64,000 nucleotides of DNA, taken from Sphingomonadales bacterium (GTDB lineage Bacteria; Pseudomonadota; Alphaproteobacteria; Sphingomonadales; Sphingomonadaceae). The position numbers and the translations under genes were made by a program. Below are positions 9,239 through 20,126 of the stretch, one piece after another (position 1 is the first letter of the stretch; every line of letters begins with the position of its first letter). Below the pieces are notes generated by a model, which was not told the origin of the DNA, made no database searches, and worked only from the letters and a program-made list of their open reading frames with translations. The DNA lies in NCBI GenBank assembly GCA_009995225.1, contig JAACPW010000004.1:140605-204604 (forward strand). The letters are read 5' to 3'.

Positions 9239-10104
9239 TGATATTCAGCGCCCCAGCCGCCCCAAACGTAAATGGTAACGAACAGGAACAGCCATACCAC
9301 GTCAACAAAGTGCCAATACCACGCCGCTGCTTCGAAGCCGAAATGCTGGCGCGGGGTAAAGTGGCCGAGGTATGCGCGGTAGAGGCAGACCGCCAGGAAG
9401 ATCGTCCCGATCAGCACGTGGAACCCGTGAAAACCGGTCGCCATGTAAAACGCCGAAGAATAGGTGTTGCCGCCAAAACCGAACGGCGCCGCACTGTATT
9501 CATAAGCCTGGATCGCGCTGAACAGCACGCCGAGCCCAATGGTCGCCCACAGGCCCTGCTTGAGGCCTACACGATCCCCGTGGATCAGGGAGTGGTGCGC
9601 CCACGTCACCGTGGTGCCCGAACACAGCAGGATCAGCGTGTTGAGCAGCGGCAATGCGAAGGGATCGAGCACTTCGAGCCCTTCGGGAATGAAGGCGGCC
9701 ACGGCGCCCGTTTCGCCGAACAGGCTGGTGGTTGCACCCGTCGCTTCGTCATAGGTCAGCGGGGTCGGAAACAGCGCGAAATCGAAGAAGCTCCAGAACC
9801 AGCCGACGAAGAACATCACTTCGGATGCGATGAAAAGGATCATGCCGTAACGCATGTGAAGCTGCACCACCGGGGTATGATCGCCGCGCTCGGCTTCGAC
9901 CACGATGTTCTTGAACCACATGAAGAAGGTGGCGATCAGGCCGGCAAGGCCCGCCCACATCACGATGCTGGCGGCGCTGCCGAACAGATCGGGGTGGAAG
10001 CTGAGCACCATCCCGCTGGTGAAGGTGAGCGCCGAAAACGAGCCGACCAGCGGCCAGATATCGGGTTCAAGGATATGATAATCGTGGTTTACTTTGCCAG
10101 CCAT
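9235..10104 (-). CDS. ctaE: Cytochrome c oxidase subunit III
   Basis: MAGKVNHDYHILEPDIWPLVGSF...TWAHHSLIHGDR...GFHGFHVLIGTIFL...WYWHFVDVVWLFLF. Confidence 0.97.
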   Translation of the reverse strand: MAGKVNHDYHILEPDIWPLVGSFSALTFTSGMVLSFHPDLFGSAASIVMWAGLAGLIATFFMWFKNIVVEAERGDHTPVVQLHMRYGMILFIASEVMFFVGWFWSFFDFALFPTPLTYDEATGATTSLFGETGAVAAFIPEGLEVLDPFALPLLNTLILLCSGTTVTWAHHSLIHGDRVGLKQGLWATIGLGVLFSAIQAYEYSAAPFGFGGNTYSSAFYMATGFHGFHVLIGTIFLAVCLYRAYLGHFTPRQHFGFEAAAWYWHFVDVVWLFLFVTIYVWGGWGAEYH

Positions 10105-10139
10105 TGGTCGATCCCGTCCCTGGGTTGTGCGTCAAAGGT

Positions 10140-10739
10140 TCAATTGATGCGCGGACTGACCGGGGTTACCGGGTCTTCCGCGCGGTGGAAAGTGTAGCTC
10201 AACGTGATCTGCTCGACACCCGCCATATTGGGGTCATCCAGCATCGCCGGATCGACATAATAGAGCACCGGCATGGTGACTTCCTGACCGGGCTGCAACG
10301 TCTGCTGCGTGAAGCAGAAACACTGGATCTTGTTGAAATACTTGCCCGCCTGTTCTGGCGTGACGTTGAAGGTCGCCATGCCGGTGATGGGCTGATCGCT
10401 GTTGTTACGGGCAACATAGGTGGCAATGTCACGTTCACCGATCGCGATGGTATCGGTCGACTGGCTGGGCTGGAATGTCCACGGCATATTGGCCGGAACC
10501 GAGCCATCGAACCGGATCGAGATGGTCTCGCCGGTCGCCAAGGACGCGGCGCGTGCCGCTTCGCTTTCGCTGGCGACCATCGTGGTGCCACCAAAGCCTG
10601 TAACCTGACAGAACAATCGGTACAGCGGCACAGAGGCATAGCCCAGCCCCAGCATGGCCAATGCACCCGCGAATGCCAGCAGCCCGACACGCAGATTGCG
10701 ACGCGCGGCATCAGCCGAAACAGGCGGCATCGTTGCCAT
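10140..10739 (-). CDS. ctaG: Cytochrome c oxidase assembly protein (Cox11/CtaG)
   Basis: ASVPLYRLFCQVTGFGGTT...FNKIQCFCFTQQTLQPGQEVTMPVLYYVDP. Confidence 0.95.
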   Translation of the reverse strand: MATMPPVSADAARRNLRVGLLAFAGALAMLGLGYASVPLYRLFCQVTGFGGTTMVASESEAARAASLATGETISIRFDGSVPANMPWTFQPSQSTDTIAIGERDIATYVARNNSDQPITGMATFNVTPEQAGKYFNKIQCFCFTQQTLQPGQEVTMPVLYYVDPAMLDDPNMAGVEQITLSYTFHRAEDPVTPVSPRIN

Positions 10740-10879
10740 TAACCGGGGTCTCCGATCCGCACGATGGTGATGGCATAGAACAGCACCACGAAAAACAGCA
10801 GCGTGATGGCCACAACCCAGTTGCGCGCCTTGCGGCGCCGCAGGAACTCGCGTTCTTCATCGGGCGTCATGCTATCCAT
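10739..10879 (-). CDS. 46-aa single-TM protein between cyoE and ctaG (absent from the ORF track)
   Basis: My translation: [51 protein letters not shown] overlap with ctaG and overlap with the cyoE 3' end. Confidence 0.8.
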   Translation of the reverse strand: MDSMTPDEEREFLRRRKARNWVVAITLLFFVVLFYAITIVRIGDPG

Positions 10880-11793
10880 CCTTGATAGGCAGCCACACGG
10901 TCCGCCACCAATGCAGCGAACAGCACGAAGAGGTACACGATCGAATATCTAAACAGCGCCTTTTCGGGCAGCATCGCATCCACATCGGAACGTGTGCGGG
11001 TAAAGACGGGCAGCGCCAGCACGACAAACAACGCCGACAGCACGACCGCGACTGAGCCGTAGATCCAGCTGGTCCCGCCGATATACCACGGCGCAATGGC
11101 AATGGGGGCCAGCAGCAGCGTGTAGATCATGATCTGACGCCGGGTCACCTTCTCGCCCGCGACCACCGGAAGCATCGGAATACCGACCTTGGCATAATCC
11201 GACTTCACAAACAGCGCGAGCGCCCAGAAATGCGGCGGGGTCCAGAAGAAGATGATTGCAAACAGCAGGATCGGCATGGCGGTGATCTCACCGGTCACGG
11301 CCACCCATCCAATCAGCGGCGGGAACGCGCCCGCGCCGCCGCCGATGACGATGTTCTGCGGCGTACGCGGCTTCAACCACATGGTGTAGATCACGGCGTA
11401 GTAGATGACCGCGCCAAACAGCAACGCGGCGGCCAGCCAACCAATTGCGACACCCATCAGACCAACAGACACGGCTGACAGGAAAACTCCGAAATCGCGC
11501 GCATCTTCGGGCCGCATCCGGCCACCGGGCAGGGGACGGTTCATCGTGCGCTTCATGCCCGCGTCGATATCGGCTTCCCACCACATATTGAGCGCAGCCG
11601 ATCCGCCCGCCCCCATTGCAATCGCCAGAATTGCAGTAAAGCCCAGCACCGGATGGATCGACCCGGGCGCAGCCAACACACCGCAGATCGCGGTGAAGAT
11701 CACCAGTGTCATCACCCGCGGCTTGGTCAACGTGAAGAAATCACGCCATTCCGTTGGCAGCATCGCTGTGGTCTGGGGTGCGGTTGAGGCCAT
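10867..11793 (-). CDS. cyoE: Protoheme IX farnesyltransferase (heme O synthase)
   Basis: [19 protein letters not shown]...[24 protein letters not shown]; alternative upstream start at 11817. Confidence 0.95.
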   Translation of the reverse strand: MASTAPQTTAMLPTEWRDFFTLTKPRVMTLVIFTAICGVLAAPGSIHPVLGFTAILAIAMGAGGSAALNMWWEADIDAGMKRTMNRPLPGGRMRPEDARDFGVFLSAVSVGLMGVAIGWLAAALLFGAVIYYAVIYTMWLKPRTPQNIVIGGGAGAFPPLIGWVAVTGEITAMPILLFAIIFFWTPPHFWALALFVKSDYAKVGIPMLPVVAGEKVTRRQIMIYTLLLAPIAIAPWYIGGTSWIYGSVAVVLSALFVVLALPVFTRTRSDVDAMLPEKALFRYSIVYLFVLFAALVADRVAAYQGWIA

Positions 11794-11820
11794 GATTGTC
11801 CTGGTTTCCATCGGCAAGGA

Positions 11821-11843
11821 GCGCGGCCTTTAAAAAGCCGCGC
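11821..11843. other. Stem-loop GCGCGGC/GCCGCGC between ctaD and cyoE
   Basis: 7-bp perfect stem with an A/T-rich loop; no clear U-tract, so terminator function is uncertain. Confidence 0.4.
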
Positions 11844-11908
11844 CCCCGCTTGTGCATTCGTCCGGTCGAAGCGGCGCGGCTGTCACCAGCCTCACCCCCA
11901 AGCCGCGA

Positions 11909-13633
11909 TCATGCCGTCACGGGACGGTGATCATGATAGTCGTGCGCGTCAGTGATGACAGGCAGCGTCTCGAACTGGTGGTACGGCGGCGGGCTCGGCA
12001 GGGTCCATTCGAGCGTCGTCGCACCTTCGCCCCACGGATTGGCAGCCGCCTTCTTACCGGCCAGCAGCGCATAGGCGATGTTGACGAAGAAGAAGATCAT
12101 CGAACCGGCCATGATGTAATACCCGTAGGTGCTGACCTGGTGCCAGAAGGTGAACGCTTCCGCATAGTCGGGGTAACGACGTGGCATCCCCTGCATCCCG
12201 AGGAAGTGCTGCGGGAAGAAGATCACGTTCACGCCGACGAAGAACGTCCAGAAGTGGATGTGGCTCAGCAGTTCGGAATGCATCCGACCGCTCATCTTCG
12301 GGAACCAGTAATAGAAGCCTGCAAACATCGAGAACACGGCGCCCATCGACAGCACGTAGTGGAAGTGAGCCACCACATAGTAGGTGTCGTGCAGGTTGTC
12401 GTCGATCCCGCCGTTTGCCAGAACCACACCGGTAACGCCGCCCACGGTGAACAGGAAGATGAAGCCCATCGACCAGACCATCGGCGATTTGAAGCTGAGA
12501 CTTCCGCCCCACATCGTCGCGATCCAGCTGAAAATCTTCACGCCGGTGGGCACTGCGATCACCATCGTGGCGGCCGTGAAGTACATCTTCGTGTTCACGT
12601 CGAGACCCACGGTATACATGTGGTGCGCCCAGACGATGAATCCGACCACGCCAATCGCGACCATGGCGTAGGCCATGCCGAGATAACCGAACACCGGCTT
12701 TTTCGAGAAAGTCGCGATGATCTGGGAGATCATACCGAAACCGGGCAGGATCATGATGTACACTTCCGGATGGCCGAAGAACCAGAACAGGTGCTGATAG
12801 AGCACCGGATCACCGCCGCCTGCCGCGTTGAAGAAGGTCGTGCCAAAGTTACGATCGGTCAGCAGCATGGTGATGGCAGCAGCCAGCACCGGCAGCGCGA
12901 GCAGCAACAGGAAGGCTGTCACCAGCACCGACCACACAAACAGAGGCATCTTGTGCAGGGTCATCCCCGGCGCGCGCATGTTGAAGATGGTGGTGATGAA
13001 GTTGGTCGCACCCAGGATCGAACCTGCGCCCGCAAGGTGGAGCGAGAAGATTGCGAAGTCGACTGCCGGACCAACCGAACCGCTGGTCGAAAGCGGCGCA
13101 TAGACCGTCCAGCCGGTGCCCGCACCGGGACCCGTGCCGCCGGTAACGAACAGTGAGAACAGCAGCGAGAAGAAGCCCGCCACCGTGAGCCAGAAGCTGA
13201 CATTGTTCATACGCGGGAAGGCCATATCCGGCGCGCCGATCATCAGCGGCACGAACCAGTTGCCAAAGCCGCCGATCATGGCGGGCATGACCATGAAGAA
13301 CACCATGATCAGACCGTGCGCGGTGATGAACACGTTCCACATATGCAGCGCGGTGTTGATATCGTTCGCGCCGCCCATGAACTGGGCCCACCACTGGAGA
13401 TACTGAATACCAGGTTCGGCGAGCTCAACCCGCATGATCCCGGAAATTGCACCGCCCACGATCCCTGCGATAACCGCAAAGATCAAGTACATCGTGCCGA
13501 TGTCCTTATGATTGGTCGACATGAACCAGCGGGCAAAAAAGCCCGGCTTATGGTCTGCGTGATCGCGGGAATCATGCCCGTGATCCTTGTGCCCAATTCC
13601 GTGGGCGTCGAAGCCTTCTGCGGTGGTTGCCAT
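11909..13633 (-). CDS. ctaD: Cytochrome c oxidase subunit I
   Basis: [21 protein letters not shown]...[20 protein letters not shown]...[16 protein letters not shown]. Confidence 0.98.
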   Translation of the reverse strand: MATTAEGFDAHGIGHKDHGHDSRDHADHKPGFFARWFMSTNHKDIGTMYLIFAVIAGIVGGAISGIMRVELAEPGIQYLQWWAQFMGGANDINTALHMWNVFITAHGLIMVFFMVMPAMIGGFGNWFVPLMIGAPDMAFPRMNNVSFWLTVAGFFSLLFSLFVTGGTGPGAGTGWTVYAPLSTSGSVGPAVDFAIFSLHLAGAGSILGATNFITTIFNMRAPGMTLHKMPLFVWSVLVTAFLLLLALPVLAAAITMLLTDRNFGTTFFNAAGGGDPVLYQHLFWFFGHPEVYIMILPGFGMISQIIATFSKKPVFGYLGMAYAMVAIGVVGFIVWAHHMYTVGLDVNTKMYFTAATMVIAVPTGVKIFSWIATMWGGSLSFKSPMVWSMGFIFLFTVGGVTGVVLANGGIDDNLHDTYYVVAHFHYVLSMGAVFSMFAGFYYWFPKMSGRMHSELLSHIHFWTFFVGVNVIFFPQHFLGMQGMPRRYPDYAEAFTFWHQVSTYGYYIMAGSMIFFFVNIAYALLAGKKAAANPWGEGATTLEWTLPSPPPYHQFETLPVITDAHDYHDHRPVTA

Positions 13634-13670
13634 GGTCAGCTACTCTTCTGCTTCTGTGTCTTGTTCAATT

Positions 13671-14753
13671 TCAACCTGCGGCCGCAGAAGCGGCCGCGGC
13701 AGTGTCGGTGGCAGGCTGGGCAGCCGCTGCAGCATCAGCAGGCGCCGCATCCTCACCCGGCATCGCGCCGCCCTGCTCTCTCACCCAAGCGGCAAATTCA
13801 GCCGGCGGAAGCGCCTCAACAGCGATTGGCATGTAGGCATGGCGCGCACCGCACAGTTCGGAACATTGGCCGTAGTATACACCAGGCTCGGGAATGGTCA
13901 GCAGCTTTTCGTTGAGACGGCCCGGAACTGCATCCATCTTGAACCACAACGAGGGCACAGCAAATGCGTGGATCACGTCGCTGGCGGTCGTCTGGATGCG
14001 CAAGGGGACGCCCGCTGGCACGACCATGCGATTGTCTACCGCCAACTGCCCCGGCTCACCGCGGCGCACGGCCTCGCCTTCATCAAGCATGTTGGAGATC
14101 ACCTCAAAGTCGCCATGATCGGGGTAATTGTAACCCCAGTACCATTGATAGCCCGTCGCTTTGATGGTGACGGCGTCGGCCGGCGGCGTTTCATATTGAC
14201 GCGCCAGCAGCGTGATCGAGGGCACGGCGATGATGACGAGAATGATCACCGGCACGATCGTCCAGATCACTTCGATCGCGGTGTTGTGGGTGGTGCGCGA
14301 CGCAACCGGATTGCGACGCCGGTTGAACCGGAACACAACATACAGCAGCAAGCCCAGCACCAGCAAACTGATCGCCGTTATCACCGGCATCAGGATCGCG
14401 TCATGCATCCACTGGGCATATTTGCCGTTTTCGGAATATTGATCCTGAAAGGTCATGCTCTGGAGCGCGCCGTCCTCGTAAGAGGTCGGCATCCCCTTGC
14501 CCTTGGTCGGAGCCATCGGGGCGTAAGCCCCTTCACCGGCAGGCGCCACAGACGCTTCAGCAGGCGTGAGGTTGCCCGCCCCCGCCTCGGCACCGGGCGC
14601 AGTCTGCGCGCCTTCAACCTGACCGGCTTGCGTTGCGATCGCAGCGGGCGCGGCGGCATCCTGTGCGGCCAGACCAAGCGGAGCAAAGGCCGCAAGGCTG
14701 GCAGCGACTGCCGACAGAATAACTTTTTTCATACGGGTGTTCTGACCCATCAC
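13671..14753 (-). CDS. ctaC: Cytochrome c oxidase subunit II with Ala/Pro-rich N- and C-terminal extensions
   Basis: TM hairpin region and CuA motif VYYGQCSELCGARHAYMPI. Confidence 0.96.
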   Translation of the reverse strand: MMGQNTRMKKVILSAVAASLAAFAPLGLAAQDAAAPAAIATQAGQVEGAQTAPGAEAGAGNLTPAEASVAPAGEGAYAPMAPTKGKGMPTSYEDGALQSMTFQDQYSENGKYAQWMHDAILMPVITAISLLVLGLLLYVVFRFNRRRNPVASRTTHNTAIEVIWTIVPVIILVIIAVPSITLLARQYETPPADAVTIKATGYQWYWGYNYPDHGDFEVISNMLDEGEAVRRGEPGQLAVDNRMVVPAGVPLRIQTTASDVIHAFAVPSLWFKMDAVPGRLNEKLLTIPEPGVYYGQCSELCGARHAYMPIAVEALPPAEFAAWVREQGGAMPGEDAAPADAAAAAQPATDTAAAASAAAG

Positions 14754-14973
14754 ATGTGTCCAAGTGGTTCTAATCTGATCCCATACAGCCCGCCGCTTGG
14801 TCCATTCAGACCCGCTCCAGGCCGCGTTCGACCAACCCTAGGGTCGGCTTCACCATTGCCCTTAGCCCCGCTTGCCGGGGGCCTCAAGCGCTTCTAGGGA
14901 GAAAATTATGCAAGGCGCCATGCCTGGCGCGCAAGTCGGCGCTTTCTTTCATGTTTTCTAGGGGTTTCCGCAC

Positions 14974-15555
14974 GTGATACAAGACGAAGTTCTGGCCGAA
15001 TTCCGCAATTCTGGTGCATTGCTGGAAGGTCATTTCAAGCTGTCATCCGGCCGGCATAGCGGGCACTATCTTCAATGCGCGCGAGTTCTCATGAGCCCTG
15101 CCCGCGCTGCCAGACTGGCGGAAGCTGTGGTCGCCGGGATCCCGGCAGATGTGCTTGATCGGATTGATGTTGTGGTCTCGCCGGCAATGGGCGGGATCAT
15201 CATCGGCCACGAAGTCGGACGCGCACTCGGCAAGGACGCGCTGTTCCTCGAACGGCCCGAAGGCGTGTTCCATCTGCGCCGCGGCTTTGCGCTGGAAACA
15301 GGCGCACAGGTGCTGATGGTCGAAGACGTGGTCACTACGGGTCTGTCCAGCCGTGAAGCGATCGCGGCGGTCGCGCGCGAAGGCGGGAACGTTGTTGCGG
15401 AATGCGCCATCATCGACAGATCTTGCGGTTCGGTCGATCTGGGCGTGCCATTTTATCCGCTCGTCTCCATCGATTTTCCAACCTACGATGAGGCCGACAT
15501 CCCTGAGGCGCTGGCCGGCGTAGCTGTGACGAAACCGGGCAGCAGAAAGGAATGA
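14974..15555 (+). CDS. pyrE: Orotate phosphoribosyltransferase
   Basis: LKLSSGRHS..YLQCA; VLMVEDVVTTGLSSREAI. Confidence 0.95.
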   Translation: MIQDEVLAEFRNSGALLEGHFKLSSGRHSGHYLQCARVLMSPARAARLAEAVVAGIPADVLDRIDVVVSPAMGGIIIGHEVGRALGKDALFLERPEGVFHLRRGFALETGAQVLMVEDVVTTGLSSREAIAAVAREGGNVVAECAIIDRSCGSVDLGVPFYPLVSIDFPTYDEADIPEALAGVAVTKPGSRKE

Positions 15556-15559
15556 CCAG

Positions 15560-16591
15560 ATGAAAAGGCTCCTTGGATGCGCGGCACTGCTCGTGCTCGG
15601 AGCCTTGCCGGCCACCGCGCAACCTGCTCGGTCGCCCGCGGTTGACGCTGCGGCTGTCACAGACGCGCTCAACCCCGACACAGCGCCCGGTACGGTTCTG
15701 ATCGCGCGCGGCGACACAGTCGTATTCGAAACCACAGTCGGCACCATCGCGATGCAGGAGGTGGCCGCAGGCCGCCTCGATCTCGATGCCCCGATTACCC
15801 GCTATCTTCCCGACAGCAAAGCGCCTTACGCCAACCGGATAACATCGCGAATGCTGATGCAGCACGTTTCGGGCCTGCCGCGCACCGAGGAAAGCCCCAT
15901 CGACCGAGACGGTTGGCCGACCTTCTACAGCGTCAACCTTGGCCACCCCGCAACCGGGCGGACATGGTGCGAGGGGCCAACCACACGCGAACCGCTGTCG
16001 GAGTTCTTCTACGGTGACTGCGATTTCATCATGATGGCCGCCGTGATCGAGGCGACCAGCGTTAAGCCTTACGCCACCGTGATTGACGAACGCATCGCCC
16101 AGCCGCTCGGCCTCGCCAGCGTCGGTTTCTTCCCTCGCGCCGAACCCACGGTGGCGGGCTATGCCGATGGGAAGCCTGAATCGACCGCCTTCCGGCTGGA
16201 GAATTTCAGTGGTGCCGGCGCCTTGTATGGCACGACCCGCGATCTGCTGGCCTTCGACCGGGCGCTGATGACCGGCAACCTCATTCCCGAAGCTGAGCGC
16301 GCGCAGATGTGGGACGGCAAGCCTGAATACGGCATGGCAGCGCTCGGCCAATGGTCGTTCAGCTCGCCCCTGAAGGATTGCGGCGACACCCCGGTGCGAA
16401 TCATCGAGCGGCGCGGCGCAATCGGAGGTGTAGTGCTGCGCAACATCATCCTTCCCGATCTCGACATCGTGATTGTCATGACATCGAACCGAGCTGAGGC
16501 TGATGCAGCCTACGGCGAAATATGGCAGCAGACTGGTATCAGCCACGATGTGATGCGCGCTGCCTTGTGTGCAACAGGAACCCCGCTTTGA
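15560..16591 (+). CDS. Class C beta-lactamase-fold (serine hydrolase family) protein lacking the SxxK segment; probable pseudoenzyme
   Basis: Signal peptide; family-like segments VLIARGDTVVFETTVG, MQEVAAGRLDLDAPITRYLPD, HVSGLP, DERIAQPLGL; no SxxK motif. Confidence 0.8.
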   Translation: MKRLLGCAALLVLGALPATAQPARSPAVDAAAVTDALNPDTAPGTVLIARGDTVVFETTVGTIAMQEVAAGRLDLDAPITRYLPDSKAPYANRITSRMLMQHVSGLPRTEESPIDRDGWPTFYSVNLGHPATGRTWCEGPTTREPLSEFFYGDCDFIMMAAVIEATSVKPYATVIDERIAQPLGLASVGFFPRAEPTVAGYADGKPESTAFRLENFSGAGALYGTTRDLLAFDRALMTGNLIPEAERAQMWDGKPEYGMAALGQWSFSSPLKDCGDTPVRIIERRGAIGGVVLRNIILPDLDIVIVMTSNRAEADAAYGEIWQQTGISHDVMRAALCATGTPL

Positions 16592-17358
16592 CCCAACGTC
16601 CTCAACCCGACCTTTTGCGTCCCACGCCTCTGAGGTTGGGCGTGAATATTGACCACGTCGCCACCATCAGAAACGCACGCGGCGGGGATCATCCCGATCC
16701 GGTGCGGGCGGCAGAAATCGTTGCTGCAGTCGGCGGGGACGGGATCACCGCGCACCTGCGCGAAGATCGCCGCCATATCCGTGACGAGGATCTGGCGCGG
16801 ATTCAGGCTGCGACCAACCTGCCGCTCAACTTCGAAATGGCTGCGACCAGCGAGATGCTGGCAGTCGCGCTCAAACACATGCCGCACGCCGCCTGCATCG
16901 TCCCCGAAAAGCGCGAGGAGCGCACCACCGAAGGCGGTCTGGATGCAGCGGGCATGCACAACACGCTGGCCCCGATTGCAGAAGAACTGCGCAGCGCGGG
17001 CATTCGACTATCGTTGTTTATCGAGGCGGACGAGCGACAATTGGACGCGGCCTTGCGACTGGGGGCGCCCGTTGTGGAGTTCCACACAGGCGAATACGCC
17101 CATGCCATGCTTGATGGGAACCGCGAAGGTGTGGAGCGCGAACTGCGTCGCATCACCGATATGGCCGCGCTCGCCGCCAAGAACGGGATCGAGCCGCACG
17201 CCGGCCACGGCCTCACCTTCGACAACGTGCAACCCATCGCCGCCATTCCCCAGATCGCGGAACTCAATATCGGCCACTATCTGATCGGTGAAGCAGTGTT
17301 CGTCGGCCTTGAAAACGCGATCCGCCGGATGCGGGAACTGATGGATGAAGTGCGTTAG
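16588..17358 (+). CDS. pdxJ: Pyridoxine 5'-phosphate synthase
   Basis: LRLGVNIDHVATIRNARGGDHPDPV...GLTFDNVQPIAAIPQIAELNIGHYLIGEAVFVGL; likely TTG start overlapping the previous stop. Confidence 0.96.
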   Translation: MTQRPQPDLLRPTPLRLGVNIDHVATIRNARGGDHPDPVRAAEIVAAVGGDGITAHLREDRRHIRDEDLARIQAATNLPLNFEMAATSEMLAVALKHMPHAACIVPEKREERTTEGGLDAAGMHNTLAPIAEELRSAGIRLSLFIEADERQLDAALRLGAPVVEFHTGEYAHAMLDGNREGVERELRRITDMAALAAKNGIEPHAGHGLTFDNVQPIAAIPQIAELNIGHYLIGEAVFVGLENAIRRMRELMDEVR

Positions 17359-17360
17359 GC

Positions 17361-17645
17361 ATGGCCGAGCCTGACCTCCCCCCGCTTACCGGTGCGCAGA
17401 TGCGCTGGGCATTCGCCGCGGCCGCGCTTTTCCTTCTGGCGATAGTATTTCTCGGCTTCGCGCTGAACGCGCAAGTGATGGTGGTTTTTGCGGTCGGCTG
17501 GATCACTCTACAAATATTGGGATTTGTTGGCGCACTGAGGATCGCCAAGGGCGATTTTGCGCATCCTCTTTTCAAGAGCCAAGTGATGGTGCACGCCGTG
17601 GCCTTGACCTTGCTGGTTGCTGTTGGTGTGAAGGCGTTCAAATGA
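17361..17645 (+). CDS. Small hypothetical membrane protein
   Basis: 94 aa with three hydrophobic helices, coupled between pdxJ and acpS. Confidence 0.7.
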   Translation: MAEPDLPPLTGAQMRWAFAAAALFLLAIVFLGFALNAQVMVVFAVGWITLQILGFVGALRIAKGDFAHPLFKSQVMVHAVALTLLVAVGVKAFK

Positions 17646-18043
17646 TTATCGGCATGGGTTCCGATCTCTGCAATATCGAACGGATCGCCAATTCCCTTGC
17701 CCGTTATGGCGAGCGGTTCGAGAACCGCGTGTTCACAGCCACCGAAATCGCCAAGGCGCGGCGCCGGCCATTCACCATTGCCGGAACCTACGCCAAACGC
17801 TTTGCCGCCAAGGAAGCCTTCAGCAAGGCGGTTGGCACCGGGTTCCGTCGCGGCGTGTTCATGAAGGACATCGGCGTGGTTAATGCCCCCTCGGGCGCGC
17901 CCACTCTGGCGCTGACCGGCGGCGCGGCTTTGCGGCTTGAAGAAATGATCCCGAACGGCCATGAGGCGCGCATTCATCTCACTCTCACCGACGATCACCC
18001 ATGGGCCCAGGCTTTCGTGATCATCGAAGCCCTCCCTGTGTGA
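17642..18043 (+). CDS. acpS: Holo-[acyl-carrier-protein] synthase
   Basis: [15 protein letters not shown]...[27 protein letters not shown]. Confidence 0.96.
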   Translation: MIIGMGSDLCNIERIANSLARYGERFENRVFTATEIAKARRRPFTIAGTYAKRFAAKEAFSKAVGTGFRRGVFMKDIGVVNAPSGAPTLALTGGAALRLEEMIPNGHEARIHLTLTDDHPWAQAFVIIEALPV

Positions 18044-18963
18044 CCAGCGCCCCTGTGGCCCGCATCGAAAGCCCGCACGTGACTGACAGCAGCGCCTCTG
18101 AGAAGGTTAACTGGCTTGCCGAAATCCGCGGTCTCGGGCTGATGCTGCTCGCGGTGCTGGCATTTCACAGCCTTGTCGCCAAGCCTTTCTACATCCCATC
18201 GACCTCGATGATGCCAAGCCTGTGGGTTGGCGACCGGCTGGTGGTGAGCAAGTACCCCTATGGATGGTCCTGGGCCTCGGCCAGTTTCCACATCCTGCCG
18301 CGGGCAAACTGGCGCGTGCTGCCATCGACCCCCGAATATGGCGATGTCGTGATCCCCGTTCATCCGGATCAGGACGTCGACTATATCAAGCGTGTGGTGG
18401 CGCTGCCGGGCGATACGATCGAAGTGCGCGGTGGGCAGATCATTCTGAACGGGGAAGCAATCAAGCGCGAAGTTGTGCCGTCCGTCAGGCTTCCCTTCGA
18501 ACCTGAATTGATGTGCGGCAGCTACGGTGGTGAGCAGCCCTGTCTTCAGGCATTCGAAGCCTATCGCAAGATGGGTTCTGACGGCGCCCTTTATTTCGAT
18601 CCGCCGACCTGGCGCGAAACCCTGCCGAACGGCGCGACCTATCTCACCATCGACTACCGCGATCAGGACCTCGACAATTATGGCCCCGTCACGGTGCCAG
18701 ACGACAGCGTCTTCGTGATGGGCGACAACCGCGATCTTTCAGCCGACAGCCGCGCCCTTCCCATTGCCGATGGGCTTGGCGGACCGGTGCCGATGGCCAA
18801 TATCGGCGGGCGCGCAGAATTCATCACATTCAGCCTTGATGGTTCGACCACTTGGAATCCAGCGACATGGTTCACCAGTCTGCGCGGTGATCGCGCCTGG
18901 ACCACGTTGCGTCCCGCTCTGGCCGAAGCCTCTAATACCAGCGCCAACACCAGTGCCCGATAA
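18040..18963 (+). CDS. lepB: Signal peptidase I
   Basis: [55 protein letters not shown]; probable GTG start. Confidence 0.95.
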   Translation: MTSAPVARIESPHVTDSSASEKVNWLAEIRGLGLMLLAVLAFHSLVAKPFYIPSTSMMPSLWVGDRLVVSKYPYGWSWASASFHILPRANWRVLPSTPEYGDVVIPVHPDQDVDYIKRVVALPGDTIEVRGGQIILNGEAIKREVVPSVRLPFEPELMCGSYGGEQPCLQAFEAYRKMGSDGALYFDPPTWRETLPNGATYLTIDYRDQDLDNYGPVTVPDDSVFVMGDNRDLSADSRALPIADGLGGPVPMANIGGRAEFITFSLDGSTTWNPATWFTSLRGDRAWTTLRPALAEASNTSANTSAR

Positions 18964-18983
18964 GTTAAGGTAGCGAAACACGA

Positions 18984-20126
18984 ATGGCTCGCAAGTTTCT
19001 CTATTTTGTCGCTTTCTGCATCGTCCTGGTGATTGGCGGGCGCATCGCCTACGAGCTGTTTCAGGAGGAGTTGGCCGAAATCGCCCTGGTGCCCTCGGCC
19101 GCCTTCGCGCCGGTCAGGCCGCTTGAAGCCAACGCCTATGAGGACACTGCGCTTTGGTATTCGCGGCCCGGTATCGGCGTGAACGATCCTGCGCGCTGGC
19201 AGCCCGCCTATGCGAATGATGGCGGGGCTTTAGCCACGCCAGCGGAGCCGACACAACGCTTCGCGGTGTTCTTCGTCCACCCCACCAGCTACCTCAATCG
19301 CTCACAGTGGAATGCGCCGCTGGAGAATGGCGGCGATCCCGATGCTGAACGCATCGCCCGGATCTATCTGCGCGGCATGGCCAGCCCCTTCAACGCGGCC
19401 ACCGAAATCTGGGCACCGCGCTACCGTCAGGCGACAATGGGCGCGTTCCTGACCGATCAGCCCGAAGGCAAGCAGGCAATCGATGCGGCCTATTCGGATG
19501 TGCGCGAGGCGTTCCGCTTTTTCCTCACCAGCGTCGCGCCCGAAACGCCTATTGTGCTGGCAGGCCATTCGCAAGGTGCGCTCCATCTCAAGCGGCTGTT
19601 GGCCGAGGAAGTCAAAGGATCGCCTGCTGCAACGCGGCTGATTGCCGCCTATGTCATAGGCTGGCCGGTCTCGGTCGAGCATGACCTGCCCGTGATCGGC
19701 TTTCAGCCGTGTCTGGCACCGGACCAGACCGCTTGTCTGATCAGCTGGTCGAGCTTTGCCGAACCGGCGGACCCGGCCTCAGTGCTTGAAGCCTATGGCG
19801 CAGCGCCGGCGCTTGACGGCGAGGCACCCGGTACCAGCCCCATGCTGTGCACCAATCCACTCACCGGCCTTGTTGGCGGCACGGCGCCCGCCAGCGCCAA
19901 TCTGGGAACGCTGGTGCCCGAAGACAGCATGGAAAATGGCGAGCTCGTGCCCGATCTTGTGCCCGCCCGCTGCGATAGCCGCGGCCTCCTGCTGATCGGT
20001 CCGCCACCGGAAATGGGCTCGTACGTGCTGCCGGGCAACAACTACCATGTCTATGATCTGCCGCTGTTCTGGGCGAACACCAAGGCTGACGTGATCCGCC
20101 GGGCCGAGGCATGGAGCGCCCGTTGA
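18984..20126 (+). CDS. DUF3089 family alpha/beta-hydrolase-like protein
   Basis: FAVFFVHPTSYLNRSQWNAP...PIVLAGHSQGALHLKRLL...GWP. Confidence 0.85.
   Translation: MARKFLYFVAFCIVLVIGGRIAYELFQEELAEIALVPSAAFAPVRPLEANAYEDTALWYSRPGIGVNDPARWQPAYANDGGALATPAEPTQRFAVFFVHPTSYLNRSQWNAPLENGGDPDAERIARIYLRGMASPFNAATEIWAPRYRQATMGAFLTDQPEGKQAIDAAYSDVREAFRFFLTSVAPETPIVLAGHSQGALHLKRLLAEEVKGSPAATRLIAAYVIGWPVSVEHDLPVIGFQPCLAPDQTACLISWSSFAEPADPASVLEAYGAAPALDGEAPGTSPMLCTNPLTGLVGGTAPASANLGTLVPEDSMENGELVPDLVPARCDSRGLLLIGPPPEMGSYVLPGNNYHVYDLPLFWANTKADVIRRAEAWSAR

Noticed and set aside
11852-13156. 434-aa + strand ORF opposite ctaD
   Set aside because: Antisense of a certain gene, with biased composition and no recognisable domain.
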